Source of the DNA: Mycolicibacterium sp. P9-64
Lineage (GTDB): Bacteria > Actinomycetota > Actinomycetes > Mycobacteriales > Mycobacteriaceae
Assembly: GCF_008329605.1 (NCBI RefSeq)
Contig: NZ_NPKO01000006.1
Span: forward strand, 310,001-374,000
Reading direction: 5' to 3'
Length of the DNA stretch: 64,000 nucleotides
In this document: one piece after another, positions 42,335-50,858 of the stretch
Layout: every line of letters starts with the position of its first letter
Position numbering within the stretch: the stretch's first letter is position 1
Translations under genes and position numbers: made by a program
Notes under the pieces: generated by a model
Database searches by the model: none
Told to the model about the DNA's origin: nothing
What the model saw: only the letters and a program-made list of their open reading frames with translations

Positions 42335-44710
42335 TCAGCCCTCCCCGACCGGGCCGTTGTGCGGGTCCAATGCGGTCAGCACGGACACCGCCGCCTGTCC
42401 CAACGCGAGCCCACCGTCATTGGGCGGTACGAGGTGGTGGGTGAGCACTGTGAATCGCGCCTCCTGCAGCCGCCGCCGGCACGCCCGCAGCAACAGAATG
42501 TTCTGGAACACCCCGCCGGTGAGGCCTACCAATCGAACCGGGCCCGCAACGAGGGTCACCACCTCCGCAACGGCGACCGCGACCGCCTCGTGGAAGGCGG
42601 CCGCCAACACCGCAGGCTCGGTGCCGCTCCGAAGCGCCGACACCATTGACGTCACCAAGTCCGCAGCGTCGATCACCCCGTCGCCACCCACGGTCAGCCG
42701 CAGGGCCGGCGCGGGTGGCGAATCAGCCACCGATTCAGCCAGCGCCTCCAATTCGATGGCAGCCTGACCCTCGTAGGAAATGCGGTGCCGCACCCCGAGC
42801 AACGCGGCGACCGCGTCGAACAGGCGGCCCATGCTCGAGCACGGCACGCATCCAGCTCCGCTGGCCAGCGCCGAGCGCAGCAGCCGCAGTTCGGCGGGAG
42901 TCGCCGCAGCCACCGGTGCCAGGTCATCACCCCATTCGATGCCGGCCGCCCACAGGTGTGACAGCGCCATCCGCCACGGATTCCGTACCGCGGCATCCCC
43001 GCCGGGTAGCGGCACGGCCTTGAGGTGGCCGACGCGGGCAAAGCGGTGGGCGTCGGATCCGACCGACAGAATCTCCCCGCCCCACACCGTTCCGTCGCTA
43101 CCGTAGCCGGTCCCGTCGAAGGCGACTCCGATGATCGGTTCGCCAAGTCGGCCGTGTTCGGCCAGCAGCGACACGACGTGTGCGTGGTGGTGTTGCACGA
43201 GGTCCAGCGGGCGATCGCCGGCGTGGCGCTCCGCCCAGCTGCGGGTCTGATACCCGGGATGCAGGTCGGCGGCCAACCTCTCCGGTTGCTTCCGCATTCC
43301 GCTGAGTTGCTCGACGGCGCGTTCGAACGCGCGCAGCGTCTCCAGCGAGGCCATGTCGCCGATGTGGCCGGAGCAGAACGCGCGGGTGCCGTCGGTGAGA
43401 CAGAAGGTGTTCTTGAGTTCGCCGCCGACGGCCAGCACCGTCGGACCATCGCTCCCATGGAGACCGAGGCTGCCGAGATCGATTGGCAGCGGCGCATAGC
43501 CCCGCGAGCGGCGAATCGGCAGTTCCCGGCCGTCCACGACACGGACCACCGAATCGTCGCACGGCACATGGATCGGCCGATCGTGGTCGAGGACCGCATC
43601 GCACAACGCCGGAAGTCTTTGCGCCGCATCGTCATCGGTGAAGCAGATCGGCTCGTCCGACCGGTTCGCGCTGGTGAGCACCAATGCCTCGGGTGCCCGC
43701 AACTGCATTCCGGGGATGGTTGCGAGAAGCAGGTGATGCACCGGGGAATAGGGCAACATCAGGCCGATCAACGGACTGCCCGGTGCGACCACGTCCGAGA
43801 TCGGTGCGTAGGGCCTGCGCCGGAGCAACACGATCGGACGCGCCGGGCTGCACAGCACGGCGGCCGCATCTGCGTCGATGTCTGCGTATCGGCGGGCGAC
43901 GTCGAGGTCGGCCACCAGGATCGCAAACGGTTTGCCGCCGCGTGTCTTGCGTGCCCGCAGCGCGCCGACCGCGGCGTCGTCGTCGACGGCACAGCCCAGG
44001 TGATATCCGCCGACACCCTTGATCGCGACGACGGCGCCGTCGATCAGCGCCCGCTGGGTCGCCGCCAACGCGGCGTCAGATCCGTCGATCCGGTTCGGGC
44101 CCGACGAAAACCACAGCGCCGGACCACAGTTCGGGCAGGCCACCGGCTGGGCGTGGAATCGCCGGTTCGCCGGATCGTGATATTCAGCCGCGCAGCTGAC
44201 GCACATTGCGAAATCCGCCATCGTGGTGGCCGGACGGTCATACGGCAACTCGCGGATGATCGTGAACCGCGGCCCACAGTTGGTACACGTCACGAATGGG
44301 TGCCGGTAACGCAGGTCGCGGGGGTTGAAGAGCTCGGCGACGCAGTCGTCACACACCGCGATGTCGGGCGGAATCGCCGTTGCTGCACCGTCTACCGTCT
44401 CGCTCGCGACGATGTGGAAGTCGCCGGAGCATCCCCCGTCGGTGTCGATCAGAACCTTCGATATGGTGCTGATCGCCGCGAGCGGAGGCGCGTCGACGCG
44501 AAGCCGGCGAGCGAACGCATCGATCTTCGCAGTCGGACCCTGCACCTCGACGAAGACCGCGCTGGAATCGTTGCCGACGAATCCGGCCAGACCCAACTCG
44601 GTGGCCATCCTGTGAACGAATGGGCGGAATCCAACACCCTGGACCACGCCGGTCACCGTGAACCGATATCGAACGTCGTCGGATCGCAGCTGCAGCGAGG
44701 TGTTGGTCAT
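42335..44710 (-). CDS. hypF: Carbamoyltransferase HypF
   Basis: A 791-residue HypF. It has an N-terminal acylphosphatase domain (VTGVVQGVGFRPFVHRMA), zinc-finger repeats (CDDCVAEL, CTNCGPRFTI, CVSCAAEY, CPNCGPAL), a YrdC-like domain (AIKGVGGYHLGCAVDDDAAV) and a Kae1-like domain with VQHHHAHVVSLLAEH. It makes carbamoyl-adenylate from carbamoyl phosphate and transfers the carbamoyl group to HypE. ATG 44710 was chosen because it overlaps the NHL gene stop as ATGA; ATG 44722 is four codons upstream. An 86-bp gap follows before the SIS-HypC gene. Confidence 0.95.
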   Translation of the reverse strand: MTNTSLQLRSDDVRYRFTVTGVVQGVGFRPFVHRMATELGLAGFVGNDSSAVFVEVQGPTAKIDAFARRLRVDAPPLAAISTISKVLIDTDGGCSGDFHIVASETVDGAATAIPPDIAVCDDCVAELFNPRDLRYRHPFVTCTNCGPRFTIIRELPYDRPATTMADFAMCVSCAAEYHDPANRRFHAQPVACPNCGPALWFSSGPNRIDGSDAALAATQRALIDGAVVAIKGVGGYHLGCAVDDDAAVGALRARKTRGGKPFAILVADLDVARRYADIDADAAAVLCSPARPIVLLRRRPYAPISDVVAPGSPLIGLMLPYSPVHHLLLATIPGMQLRAPEALVLTSANRSDEPICFTDDDAAQRLPALCDAVLDHDRPIHVPCDDSVVRVVDGRELPIRRSRGYAPLPIDLGSLGLHGSDGPTVLAVGGELKNTFCLTDGTRAFCSGHIGDMASLETLRAFERAVEQLSGMRKQPERLAADLHPGYQTRSWAERHAGDRPLDLVQHHHAHVVSLLAEHGRLGEPIIGVAFDGTGYGSDGTVWGGEILSVGSDAHRFARVGHLKAVPLPGGDAAVRNPWRMALSHLWAAGIEWGDDLAPVAAATPAELRLLRSALASGAGCVPCSSMGRLFDAVAALLGVRHRISYEGQAAIELEALAESVADSPPAPALRLTVGGDGVIDAADLVTSMVSALRSGTEPAVLAAAFHEAVAVAVAEVVTLVAGPVRLVGLTGGVFQNILLLRACRRRLQEARFTVLTHHLVPPNDGGLALGQAAVSVLTALDPHNGPVGEG

Positions 44711-45897
44711 CTCCGTCGCCATATCACGACCCGGTTGTTGCCGGAATCTGCGACGGCCAACCGGTCACCCCGTAGCGAGATGCCATACGGCCAACACAAC
44801 GTGTCGTGCCGTACCGACGTCCAGCGGTTCTCGCCATTGGCTGCGAAGGTCGGTTGCGCCAGGACGTGGTCGGCGGCACGCCCGTCACGGGGCATGGTGT
44901 CCCACAGCAGGATTCGGTTATTGGCGGTATCCGCAACCGCCAACCTCTCGACTGTTCCCGAGCTGTCGAGTCGCGCTGCATACGGAAAGCGGAACCTGTC
45001 GCCCGTGTGCGGTCCATAGGGCCATTCGTCGGACGAGGTGAAATCCGGTTGGCCCAGCACGATGTCCGCGTCGCGGTCCGCCGCTGGATGCGGTGACCAG
45101 CCGAGCAGTCGGTGATCCCCCGCGTCGGCGATCAGCAGCAGGTCGTCGTCTCCGGTGACGTCATGCGGCCAGCGGAAGCTGGCGGGACCGGCCGCAGCGC
45201 CACGATTCTCGTCGCGCGCCGACCCGTCCGGCTGACCCAGCACGACATCGGCCGGCTGCCCAGGATCGGGAATTCCCTTGTCCCAACCAAGGACTCTGCG
45301 GTTACCGGTGTCGGCCACCCAGAACCGCGCCCCCACGATCGCGATGCCGAACGGCCAGTAGAACGTCGATGCCGAGCATTCCCCGCCGCGATTCGGCTCG
45401 ACAGCGGCGGGGTCGTCCTGCCCGAGGATGAGATCAGGTGCCGTGTCGCTGGCCTGTGGGACCGAGTTCCACACCAGGATCCGGTGATGCCACGCATCGG
45501 CGACGATCAGTCGCCCATCGTGCACGAGAACGCCGGTGGGCAGATTCATGCCCCGCTCCGGGCCCCGACCACCGGCCGCACGGCCCTCCGTACAACCATC
45601 CGGCTGGCCAAGGACCACGTCGGCCGGTTGCCCGTCATCGCAGGGAATGCCGTGCCAGACCAGCACGCGATGGTTACCGGAATCGGCGGCCACCAGGTGA
45701 TCGCTGCCGAGGAAAACCCCACGCGGCGAATACATCCACGACATCGTCGGACTGGCTGGTGGCAAAGCCAGGCCGCCAGGGGCAGGCGCGCCGAGCCATA
45801 CGTCGGGTAACCATCCGTCGCTGAGGTCGGCGCCGGCGACAGGAGCCGCCCGAACCGACGTCCTGCCGATGTTGTGGCGGACGGTGAACTGAGTCAT
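44707..45897 (-). CDS. NHL-repeat beta-propeller protein of the Huc operon
   Basis: A 396-residue protein with repeated units of the type VADSGNHRVLVWHGIP...ADVVLGQPD, at least five copies, forming an NHL-like beta-propeller. No signal peptide is seen, so it is probably cytoplasmic. It starts at ATG 45897 overlapping the hucE stop (ATGA) and ends overlapping hypF. Propellers of this kind usually serve as binding platforms; here the partner could be the hydrogenase or its electron acceptor complex. Function not established from sequence. Confidence 0.8.
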   Translation of the reverse strand: MTQFTVRHNIGRTSVRAAPVAGADLSDGWLPDVWLGAPAPGGLALPPASPTMSWMYSPRGVFLGSDHLVAADSGNHRVLVWHGIPCDDGQPADVVLGQPDGCTEGRAAGGRGPERGMNLPTGVLVHDGRLIVADAWHHRILVWNSVPQASDTAPDLILGQDDPAAVEPNRGGECSASTFYWPFGIAIVGARFWVADTGNRRVLGWDKGIPDPGQPADVVLGQPDGSARDENRGAAAGPASFRWPHDVTGDDDLLLIADAGDHRLLGWSPHPAADRDADIVLGQPDFTSSDEWPYGPHTGDRFRFPYAARLDSSGTVERLAVADTANNRILLWDTMPRDGRAADHVLAQPTFAANGENRWTSVRHDTLCWPYGISLRGDRLAVADSGNNRVVIWRRR

Positions 45898-46805
45898 GTC
45901 CCGACCCGGACCCACACTTCGCCGGAATCGACCCGTAGCGGCATCTGCTCCAACTGGGCGCCGGGTGCGGTCAGGCACTCCCCCGATGTCGCGTCGTAGC
46001 AGAACCCGTGCCATGGACATGTCAGGGTGCCGTTGTCGATGTCGAGGACGGCGTTATCGAGCGGCAACCCTTGATGGGCACATTCGTTACGGTACGCCGA
46101 AAGCCGCTGACCGGCGTTCACCACGATGATCTCGGCCTGCTGACCGGACTGCGCGGACAGACTCAGCGCGGTGAGTTCGTCGTTGGGCAGACTCGCGGCG
46201 GGGCCCACCTTGACCCAGCCCTCGCTCGCGGGGTCTGGCCCGATGCGCAGCGACTCCAGCGGTATCAAGGTTGGTGAGGGTTCATTGGGCAGCACTTCGA
46301 CACCGGTAATCGACGGAACATCCTCGACCAGTGCGCTTTCGACGAGATTTCGCAGCGTCACCGAGGACATCGAACAGCCGTTGCACGCGCCGTCGAGACG
46401 GACGAAGGCGATACCGTCCTCGATCCGCACCAGGGTGACGTCGCCACCGTGACTTTGCAATTGGGGCCGCACCGTCACCAGAACGCGGTTGGCATGGGTC
46501 ATGGGGTCTGGCCGCACGATCTCGTGCAACGAGAGCAGCAAGTGCACAACCGGATCATCGACGAGGTCGAACAGCACCGCCCGGGCAGCCTCGTCGGCGC
46601 GCATGCGCTGCACGATGGTGACCAGCCCCGCACGGTGAATCGCCTCCACCGCCGCTTTGACTTCGTCCGCAACGGCTCGTGCCGACTCGTCCAAGCTCTC
46701 GAGCGCGGCCATGGCGTCGTCGACTCGCTTGGCCAGACTCTCGAAATCGACTGCAATGGCATCAGGCGGCTGGCCGGTGGGCGCCGCCACGGTGGTGGCT
46801 GACAT
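45894..46805 (-). CDS. hucE: HucE-like iron-sulfur protein (NifU-like plus Rieske)
   Basis: A 303-residue protein. After a helical N-terminal region (about 20-105), a NifU-like domain (about 105-165) has GACNGCSMSSVTLRNLVE with a CxxC pair, and a Rieske ferredoxin domain (about 195-300) has NECAHQGLPLDN and TCPWHGFCYD, giving the C-x-H and C-x2-H ligands of a [2Fe-2S] cluster. A matching protein, HucE, is encoded in the M. smegmatis Huc operon and is proposed to relay electrons from the hydrogenase to the respiratory chain. ATG 46805, 11 bp after the TPR gene. Confidence 0.85.
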   Translation of the reverse strand: MSATTVAAPTGQPPDAIAVDFESLAKRVDDAMAALESLDESARAVADEVKAAVEAIHRAGLVTIVQRMRADEAARAVLFDLVDDPVVHLLLSLHEIVRPDPMTHANRVLVTVRPQLQSHGGDVTLVRIEDGIAFVRLDGACNGCSMSSVTLRNLVESALVEDVPSITGVEVLPNEPSPTLIPLESLRIGPDPASEGWVKVGPAASLPNDELTALSLSAQSGQQAEIIVVNAGQRLSAYRNECAHQGLPLDNAVLDIDNGTLTCPWHGFCYDATSGECLTAPGAQLEQMPLRVDSGEVWVRVGT

Positions 46806-46816
46806 GCGTGGCCTCC

Positions 46817-48091
46817 TCAGTCGGTTTCGGATTGGCTACGGATCAGCGTCAGCTGCCGGGCAACCTCGTCGAGCACTCCGCGCACGGCACGCACCGATTC
46901 GTCGTCTCCGAGATCCTCGAACAGGAAACGCGCTTCGTAGAGTTTCGCCTTGGCCTGGTCGAACATCCCGAGATGCGCCAGCGCGTTGCCCTGGTTGGCC
47001 AGCACCCTGGCCCTACCGAGAGGGTCGGTCTCCCGGTCCCTGGCCTCCAACACACCCTCGTAGAGCTCGACGGCCTCGACAAGGTTGTCCTCTTGGTGCT
47101 TGGACGGCGTGTACACCAACGAATTGGCGAGGTTCAACTGCACGCTGGCCCACTGTTCGGGGTAGGCCTCCCTGGTGTACACCTTCAGCGCAGACCGCAA
47201 CGACTGCGCGGCGACCCCCAACCGGAGTTGGCCGGAAGCCTCCACCATCGGCATCGTCAGGTAGGCCGTGGCGAGGTTGGCGTGCGTGGCCGCCCACAGC
47301 AGCGGTGCCTCTTCGCGCAACACCAGCTGCAGAGCGGAGTGATAGTGCGGAATCGCCTGAGCCAGCATCTCGGGGTGATCCCCGGCCTGCTCGTGTAGCA
47401 GCCCTGCGAGATTCAGGTGCAGTTCGGCACGACCGATGCGAAGGCCGTTCGCCCCGTTGAGTAGTCGCAGCGCCTGCTCGAGGCGTTGCGCGGCGGCCGG
47501 GTCGCCGAGCTCGCGGCTGATCGAGGCCGCGGCGCCGAGGAGAACGCCGTGTAGGACCCCTGAATCCGGTGACGCCGTGGCCGCCGCACGCTCGAGCAGC
47601 TCTATGGCGCCTGCCGAATCCCCTTCGCCCAGTGCATGGCTCGCCTGCGCCGAGAGCGCAACCGCGGCCAGTTCGCCGTCCGCGGCACCAGCGTCGGGCG
47701 GGGTGTCCGACCGACCGATGGTGAACAGCACGAGGTCGACCAAGACGCCGAATTCGCCAAGTTCGCGACGCAGTTCGTCTGGGTTCTCACTGTCGGGGTC
47801 GAGCACGAACCGGTTGTAACGCGTCACCGGGTCGGTACCCGCCAGTGCAGCCAGCGCGCCGTCCCGGTCGCCGGCGAGCGCGAGTTCGTGTGCCGACAAT
47901 CCATCCGGCCACCGTTGTGGCACGTCGCCGGATAGCAGCGCGTTACGCGCCGCGTCGGTATCAGCGCCGCTGCTCGAAACAGCGGGTATCAGCATGTAGC
48001 CCAACGGAAGCGGAAAGGCGCCAACCGGTTGTGGCCGGGCGGCCAGCGCCGCGGGCTCGGTCAGTTCGGTGTCTGCGTGCAGTGTGGTCAT
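46817..48091 (-). CDS. TPR-repeat protein of the Huc operon
   Basis: A 424-residue mostly helical protein. From about residue 130 to the end it shows repeated A-L-A and Y-A pairs typical of tetratricopeptide repeats (HLNLAGLLHEQAG, HANLATAYLTMP, QLNLANSLVYTP, LANQGNALAHLG). The N-terminal part (PLPLGYMLIPAVSSSG) is not recognised. Such scaffolds bind partner proteins; position between the 86-aa protein and hucE suggests a role in assembling or docking the hydrogenase. ATG 48091 (MTTLHADTEL). Confidence 0.78.
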   Translation of the reverse strand: MTTLHADTELTEPAALAARPQPVGAFPLPLGYMLIPAVSSSGADTDAARNALLSGDVPQRWPDGLSAHELALAGDRDGALAALAGTDPVTRYNRFVLDPDSENPDELRRELGEFGVLVDLVLFTIGRSDTPPDAGAADGELAAVALSAQASHALGEGDSAGAIELLERAAATASPDSGVLHGVLLGAAASISRELGDPAAAQRLEQALRLLNGANGLRIGRAELHLNLAGLLHEQAGDHPEMLAQAIPHYHSALQLVLREEAPLLWAATHANLATAYLTMPMVEASGQLRLGVAAQSLRSALKVYTREAYPEQWASVQLNLANSLVYTPSKHQEDNLVEAVELYEGVLEARDRETDPLGRARVLANQGNALAHLGMFDQAKAKLYEARFLFEDLGDDESVRAVRGVLDEVARQLTLIRSQSETD

Positions 48092-48095
48092 GTCA

Positions 48096-48356
48096 TCAAC
48101 CGTTCGGTGGTCCCTGGATGTCACGCTCGGCGGCCCGTTTGATGAGGCCGGCTGAGAGCTCGGCGCGGGCCTTGGTCGGATGGGTGTCGATGCGGGTCCG
48201 CACGACGCCATCGGCGAACACCACGATGAGCTCCACCGCCCAGCGGCCGCGCTCCTCGATCACGACGGTCTGCACGTCGACCGCGTCGTCGGTCACGCTG
48301 TCGGGGCGGGGTGCGGTCTTCAGCCGGGTGGGCGGGTCCTCACACGTCACGGTCAC
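48096..48356 (-). CDS. Small hydrogenase-operon protein, unknown function
   Basis: An 86-residue protein (MTVTCEDPPTRLKTAPRPDS...) with a predicted beta-rich centre (VQTVVIEERGRWAVELIVVFADGVVRTRID) and a helical C-terminus (KARAELSAGLIKRAAERD). ATG 48356 overlaps the protease stop by 4 bp, and the TPR gene follows after 4 bp, so it is a genuine operon member. No known domain. Confidence 0.75.
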   Translation of the reverse strand: MTVTCEDPPTRLKTAPRPDSVTDDAVDVQTVVIEERGRWAVELIVVFADGVVRTRIDTHPTKARAELSAGLIKRAAERDIQGPPNG

Positions 48357-49195
48357 CCGCCGGTCACCAGCGGAATCCGTAGCGCTGCTTGGGCATCGTC
48401 CCAGAATGCACTGTGCACGCCAGTCGGGATGTGGTCTTCGAGGAGTTCCCGCAGCAGTGTGGTGCGGTCACCAGCGGGGTTGCGCTGCTTGAGCAGCAAC
48501 CCACCGCTGCGTGGCCCACGCAGCGGGACCAACCACAGGTCGCCCTCACGCACCACGGCGATGACGGCATCCGACGGGAACCGGCTGGCCGCCAGCGCCG
48601 CGTCAAGGCGGATGTAACCGTCGGCGGTGAACTCCACCTGTACGTCCGACGACACCGCGGGTCGCAGGGCGGCAAGGTAATCACGTTCGATGATGCCGAT
48701 GACCTGCTCCATCGCCGACTCGACCGGCGCGGTCAAGTCGGCGCCGAGCTCCACCCCACCGGCCTCGATGAGGAAGACCATGATGTCGGTGGGACACGCG
48801 TCGCCAAGTGCCCAGCGCGCGAACGCGATTGCGTGATCCCAGCGGAACGAGTGGGTGTGCAGTCCCTGCAGGGGCGGCAGTTCCTCCAGTTCCTCGCCGG
48901 GCACCCGGTAGACGGTGCCGGGGGCGGCGCCGGTGGCCGAGGCGTCGACGATCACGACCCGTTCGGCACCGCGCATCTGGAACGCGACATCCATTCCTGC
49001 CGTGCCGCCGTCGACCAGTCGGGCGCCGTCGGGTACGCCGCTTTCCCACAGATGACGCACCAGGATCGGCCCGACGCCGTCATCGCCGCGCAGCAGGTTC
49101 CCGCAGCCGACGACGAGCACCGCGCAACCCGGCGGCTCGATGTCGACACCGGGCCCTCCGTGGTCGGCGCACGGCTGCGTAGACGTCGGGATCAC
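48353..49195 (-). CDS. [NiFe]-hydrogenase maturation endopeptidase with C-terminal extension
   Basis: A 280-residue protein. The N-terminal protease domain (about 25-175) has VLVVGCGNLLRGDDGVGP, DGGTAGMD, VIVDAS and HTHSFRWDHA, which include the metal-binding Glu/Asp and His positions of the HyaD/HycI/HupD family. It would trim the C-terminal tail of HucL after nickel insertion. Residues about 178-280 form an additional domain (VQVEFTADGYIRLDAALA...) not present in the usual 160-residue proteases. GTG 49195 overlaps the hucL stop as GTGA. Confidence 0.88.
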   Translation of the reverse strand: MIPTSTQPCADHGGPGVDIEPPGCAVLVVGCGNLLRGDDGVGPILVRHLWESGVPDGARLVDGGTAGMDVAFQMRGAERVVIVDASATGAAPGTVYRVPGEELEELPPLQGLHTHSFRWDHAIAFARWALGDACPTDIMVFLIEAGGVELGADLTAPVESAMEQVIGIIERDYLAALRPAVSSDVQVEFTADGYIRLDAALAASRFPSDAVIAVVREGDLWLVPLRGPRSGGLLLKQRNPAGDRTTLLRELLEDHIPTGVHSAFWDDAQAALRIPLVTGG

Positions 49196-50799
49196 ACCAT
49201 TCCGTTGATCACGAACTTGGATAGCTCGCGGCCGGACTTGCCATCGTAGGCGTGCACCGTGCACACCAGGCAGGAGTCGAAACTGCGGGCTACGTGACCG
49301 AGTTCCACCGGATCCTCCGGGTCGATGATCGGAGAGCCGATCAACGCCTTCTCGATCGGACCGACCACTCCCTCGCCGTCTCGCGGGCCGATGTTCCACG
49401 CGGTCGGTGTGACCACCTGGTAGTTCTTGATCTTGCCGTCCTCTATGACGATCCAGTCGGACAGCGACCCGCGGGCCGCTTCGGTGGAGCCGAAGCCCAT
49501 GCCCTCGGCATGTTCGATCGGCTTGGTGTAGAAGCTCTCCTTCAGGTTGAGCTGGTCCAGCCAGCTCCGCACCCACTTGTAGTACTTGGGCGCCTCGTGC
49601 ATCCGGGCCAATTGCCGAACGAACACACTCGGACCGATCTTGTTCATGATGTCGACGAACAGCGGGTCGTTGTCCTGATGCGGGGCGGCATTCGGTCCGC
49701 CGGCGGCGATCCGGCGTGCCAGTGGGCCCGCCTCGAGCGGAATGTTGCCGAGACCGTCCACCTCGTAGCGCGGTGCCTTCGCCCAGGTGTATTTGCCTTG
49801 CGCCCTGCCCACTTCGGGATCGATGGGAATGGTCTCCCCCTCGAACGGGTGCAGTGGCCGGCTCCCCTCGTAGAAGGAGTGCGTGACATCCTCGCGAACC
49901 CGGGCCTGGTCGAAGTCGTGCCACTGGCCCTGGGCGTAGATCCCCTGTCGGCCGATGAGCGCGCCGTTGCGGCTGTCGATGGTGGGGTTCTCGTACATCG
50001 ACGGCTCGAAGTACGTGCCGGTGGCCAGGAAGTTGCCGACGCCCTGACCGTATTTGTCGAGTCCGATGTCCAGGCTGTAGCGGATGAAGAATCCGCAGTC
50101 ACTGTTGTACTGAGCCTCGTTCTCGTCCACCCAGGCGAGAACGTCTTCCCAGGTCTTGTTCTCGAGCCAGCGGTCGACCGAACAGCCGAGCCACTGCTTT
50201 TCCAGCCAGTTGTCCTTCCAGTGCTCGAAGATCGCAATCGCCCGGGTGACGTCGGTCAGCGACGGCGCACACATGACACCGCCGGGCACCATGAAACTGG
50301 AGTGCGGCCACTGGCCACCGAAGATCGCGTATACCTCAACCGGCTTCGCCGAAAGCACAACGCCCGGTTGGTAACTGGTGCCCACGTACGGCGCGAAGCG
50401 GCGGACCGCCTCGGCATAGAGCTTGGACTTGGCGTAGTTCTTGTTCGTGAAGTCGATGGCGAACAGCGCGTAGAAGTAGCGCGGGATCGACTGCAGCGTT
50501 TCGGCGGCCTGACAGATGTTGCGGATCAGCGTCGCATTGGGCGGCACATGGGTGCGCCATGCCGTATCGAGCGCATACGCCGACTTGTACAGGTGGCTGC
50601 CACCGCAGATCCCGCAGATGCGTGGGCAGACCACGAGACCCGCCTGCGGGTCCTTGCCGCGCAGGATGATCTCGAAGCCGCGGAACATCGCGGCCTCGGT
50701 CCACGCGGAGGTGACGATGCCGTCGTCGATGGTGACTCGAACGTCGAGGTCGCCCTCGACGCGCCCCAGGGGGCTGACGAACAGGTCGAGTGAGGTCAT
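49192..50799 (-). CDS. hucL: Huc [NiFe]-hydrogenase large subunit (group 2a)
   Basis: A 535-residue large subunit. Nickel ligands: C62 and C65 in VCPRICGICGG (N-terminal pair), and C510 and C513 in DSCLVCTVH (C-terminal pair, with Ser where most families have Pro). RVEGDL at 13-18 is the conserved N-terminal motif. A 19-residue tail follows H516, to be removed by the protease. The sequence closely fits the high-affinity uptake hydrogenase Huc of mycobacteria, which oxidises H2 in air at trace levels. ATG 50799 with a gaaagga site; 59 bp downstream of hucS. Confidence 0.95.
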   Translation of the reverse strand: MTSLDLFVSPLGRVEGDLDVRVTIDDGIVTSAWTEAAMFRGFEIILRGKDPQAGLVVCPRICGICGGSHLYKSAYALDTAWRTHVPPNATLIRNICQAAETLQSIPRYFYALFAIDFTNKNYAKSKLYAEAVRRFAPYVGTSYQPGVVLSAKPVEVYAIFGGQWPHSSFMVPGGVMCAPSLTDVTRAIAIFEHWKDNWLEKQWLGCSVDRWLENKTWEDVLAWVDENEAQYNSDCGFFIRYSLDIGLDKYGQGVGNFLATGTYFEPSMYENPTIDSRNGALIGRQGIYAQGQWHDFDQARVREDVTHSFYEGSRPLHPFEGETIPIDPEVGRAQGKYTWAKAPRYEVDGLGNIPLEAGPLARRIAAGGPNAAPHQDNDPLFVDIMNKIGPSVFVRQLARMHEAPKYYKWVRSWLDQLNLKESFYTKPIEHAEGMGFGSTEAARGSLSDWIVIEDGKIKNYQVVTPTAWNIGPRDGEGVVGPIEKALIGSPIIDPEDPVELGHVARSFDSCLVCTVHAYDGKSGRELSKFVINGMV

Positions 50800-50858
50800 G
50801 GTGGGTCCTTTCAGAACACCTGGGGCTAATGGTTTGGGTGCGCGATGTTTGGCCACCG

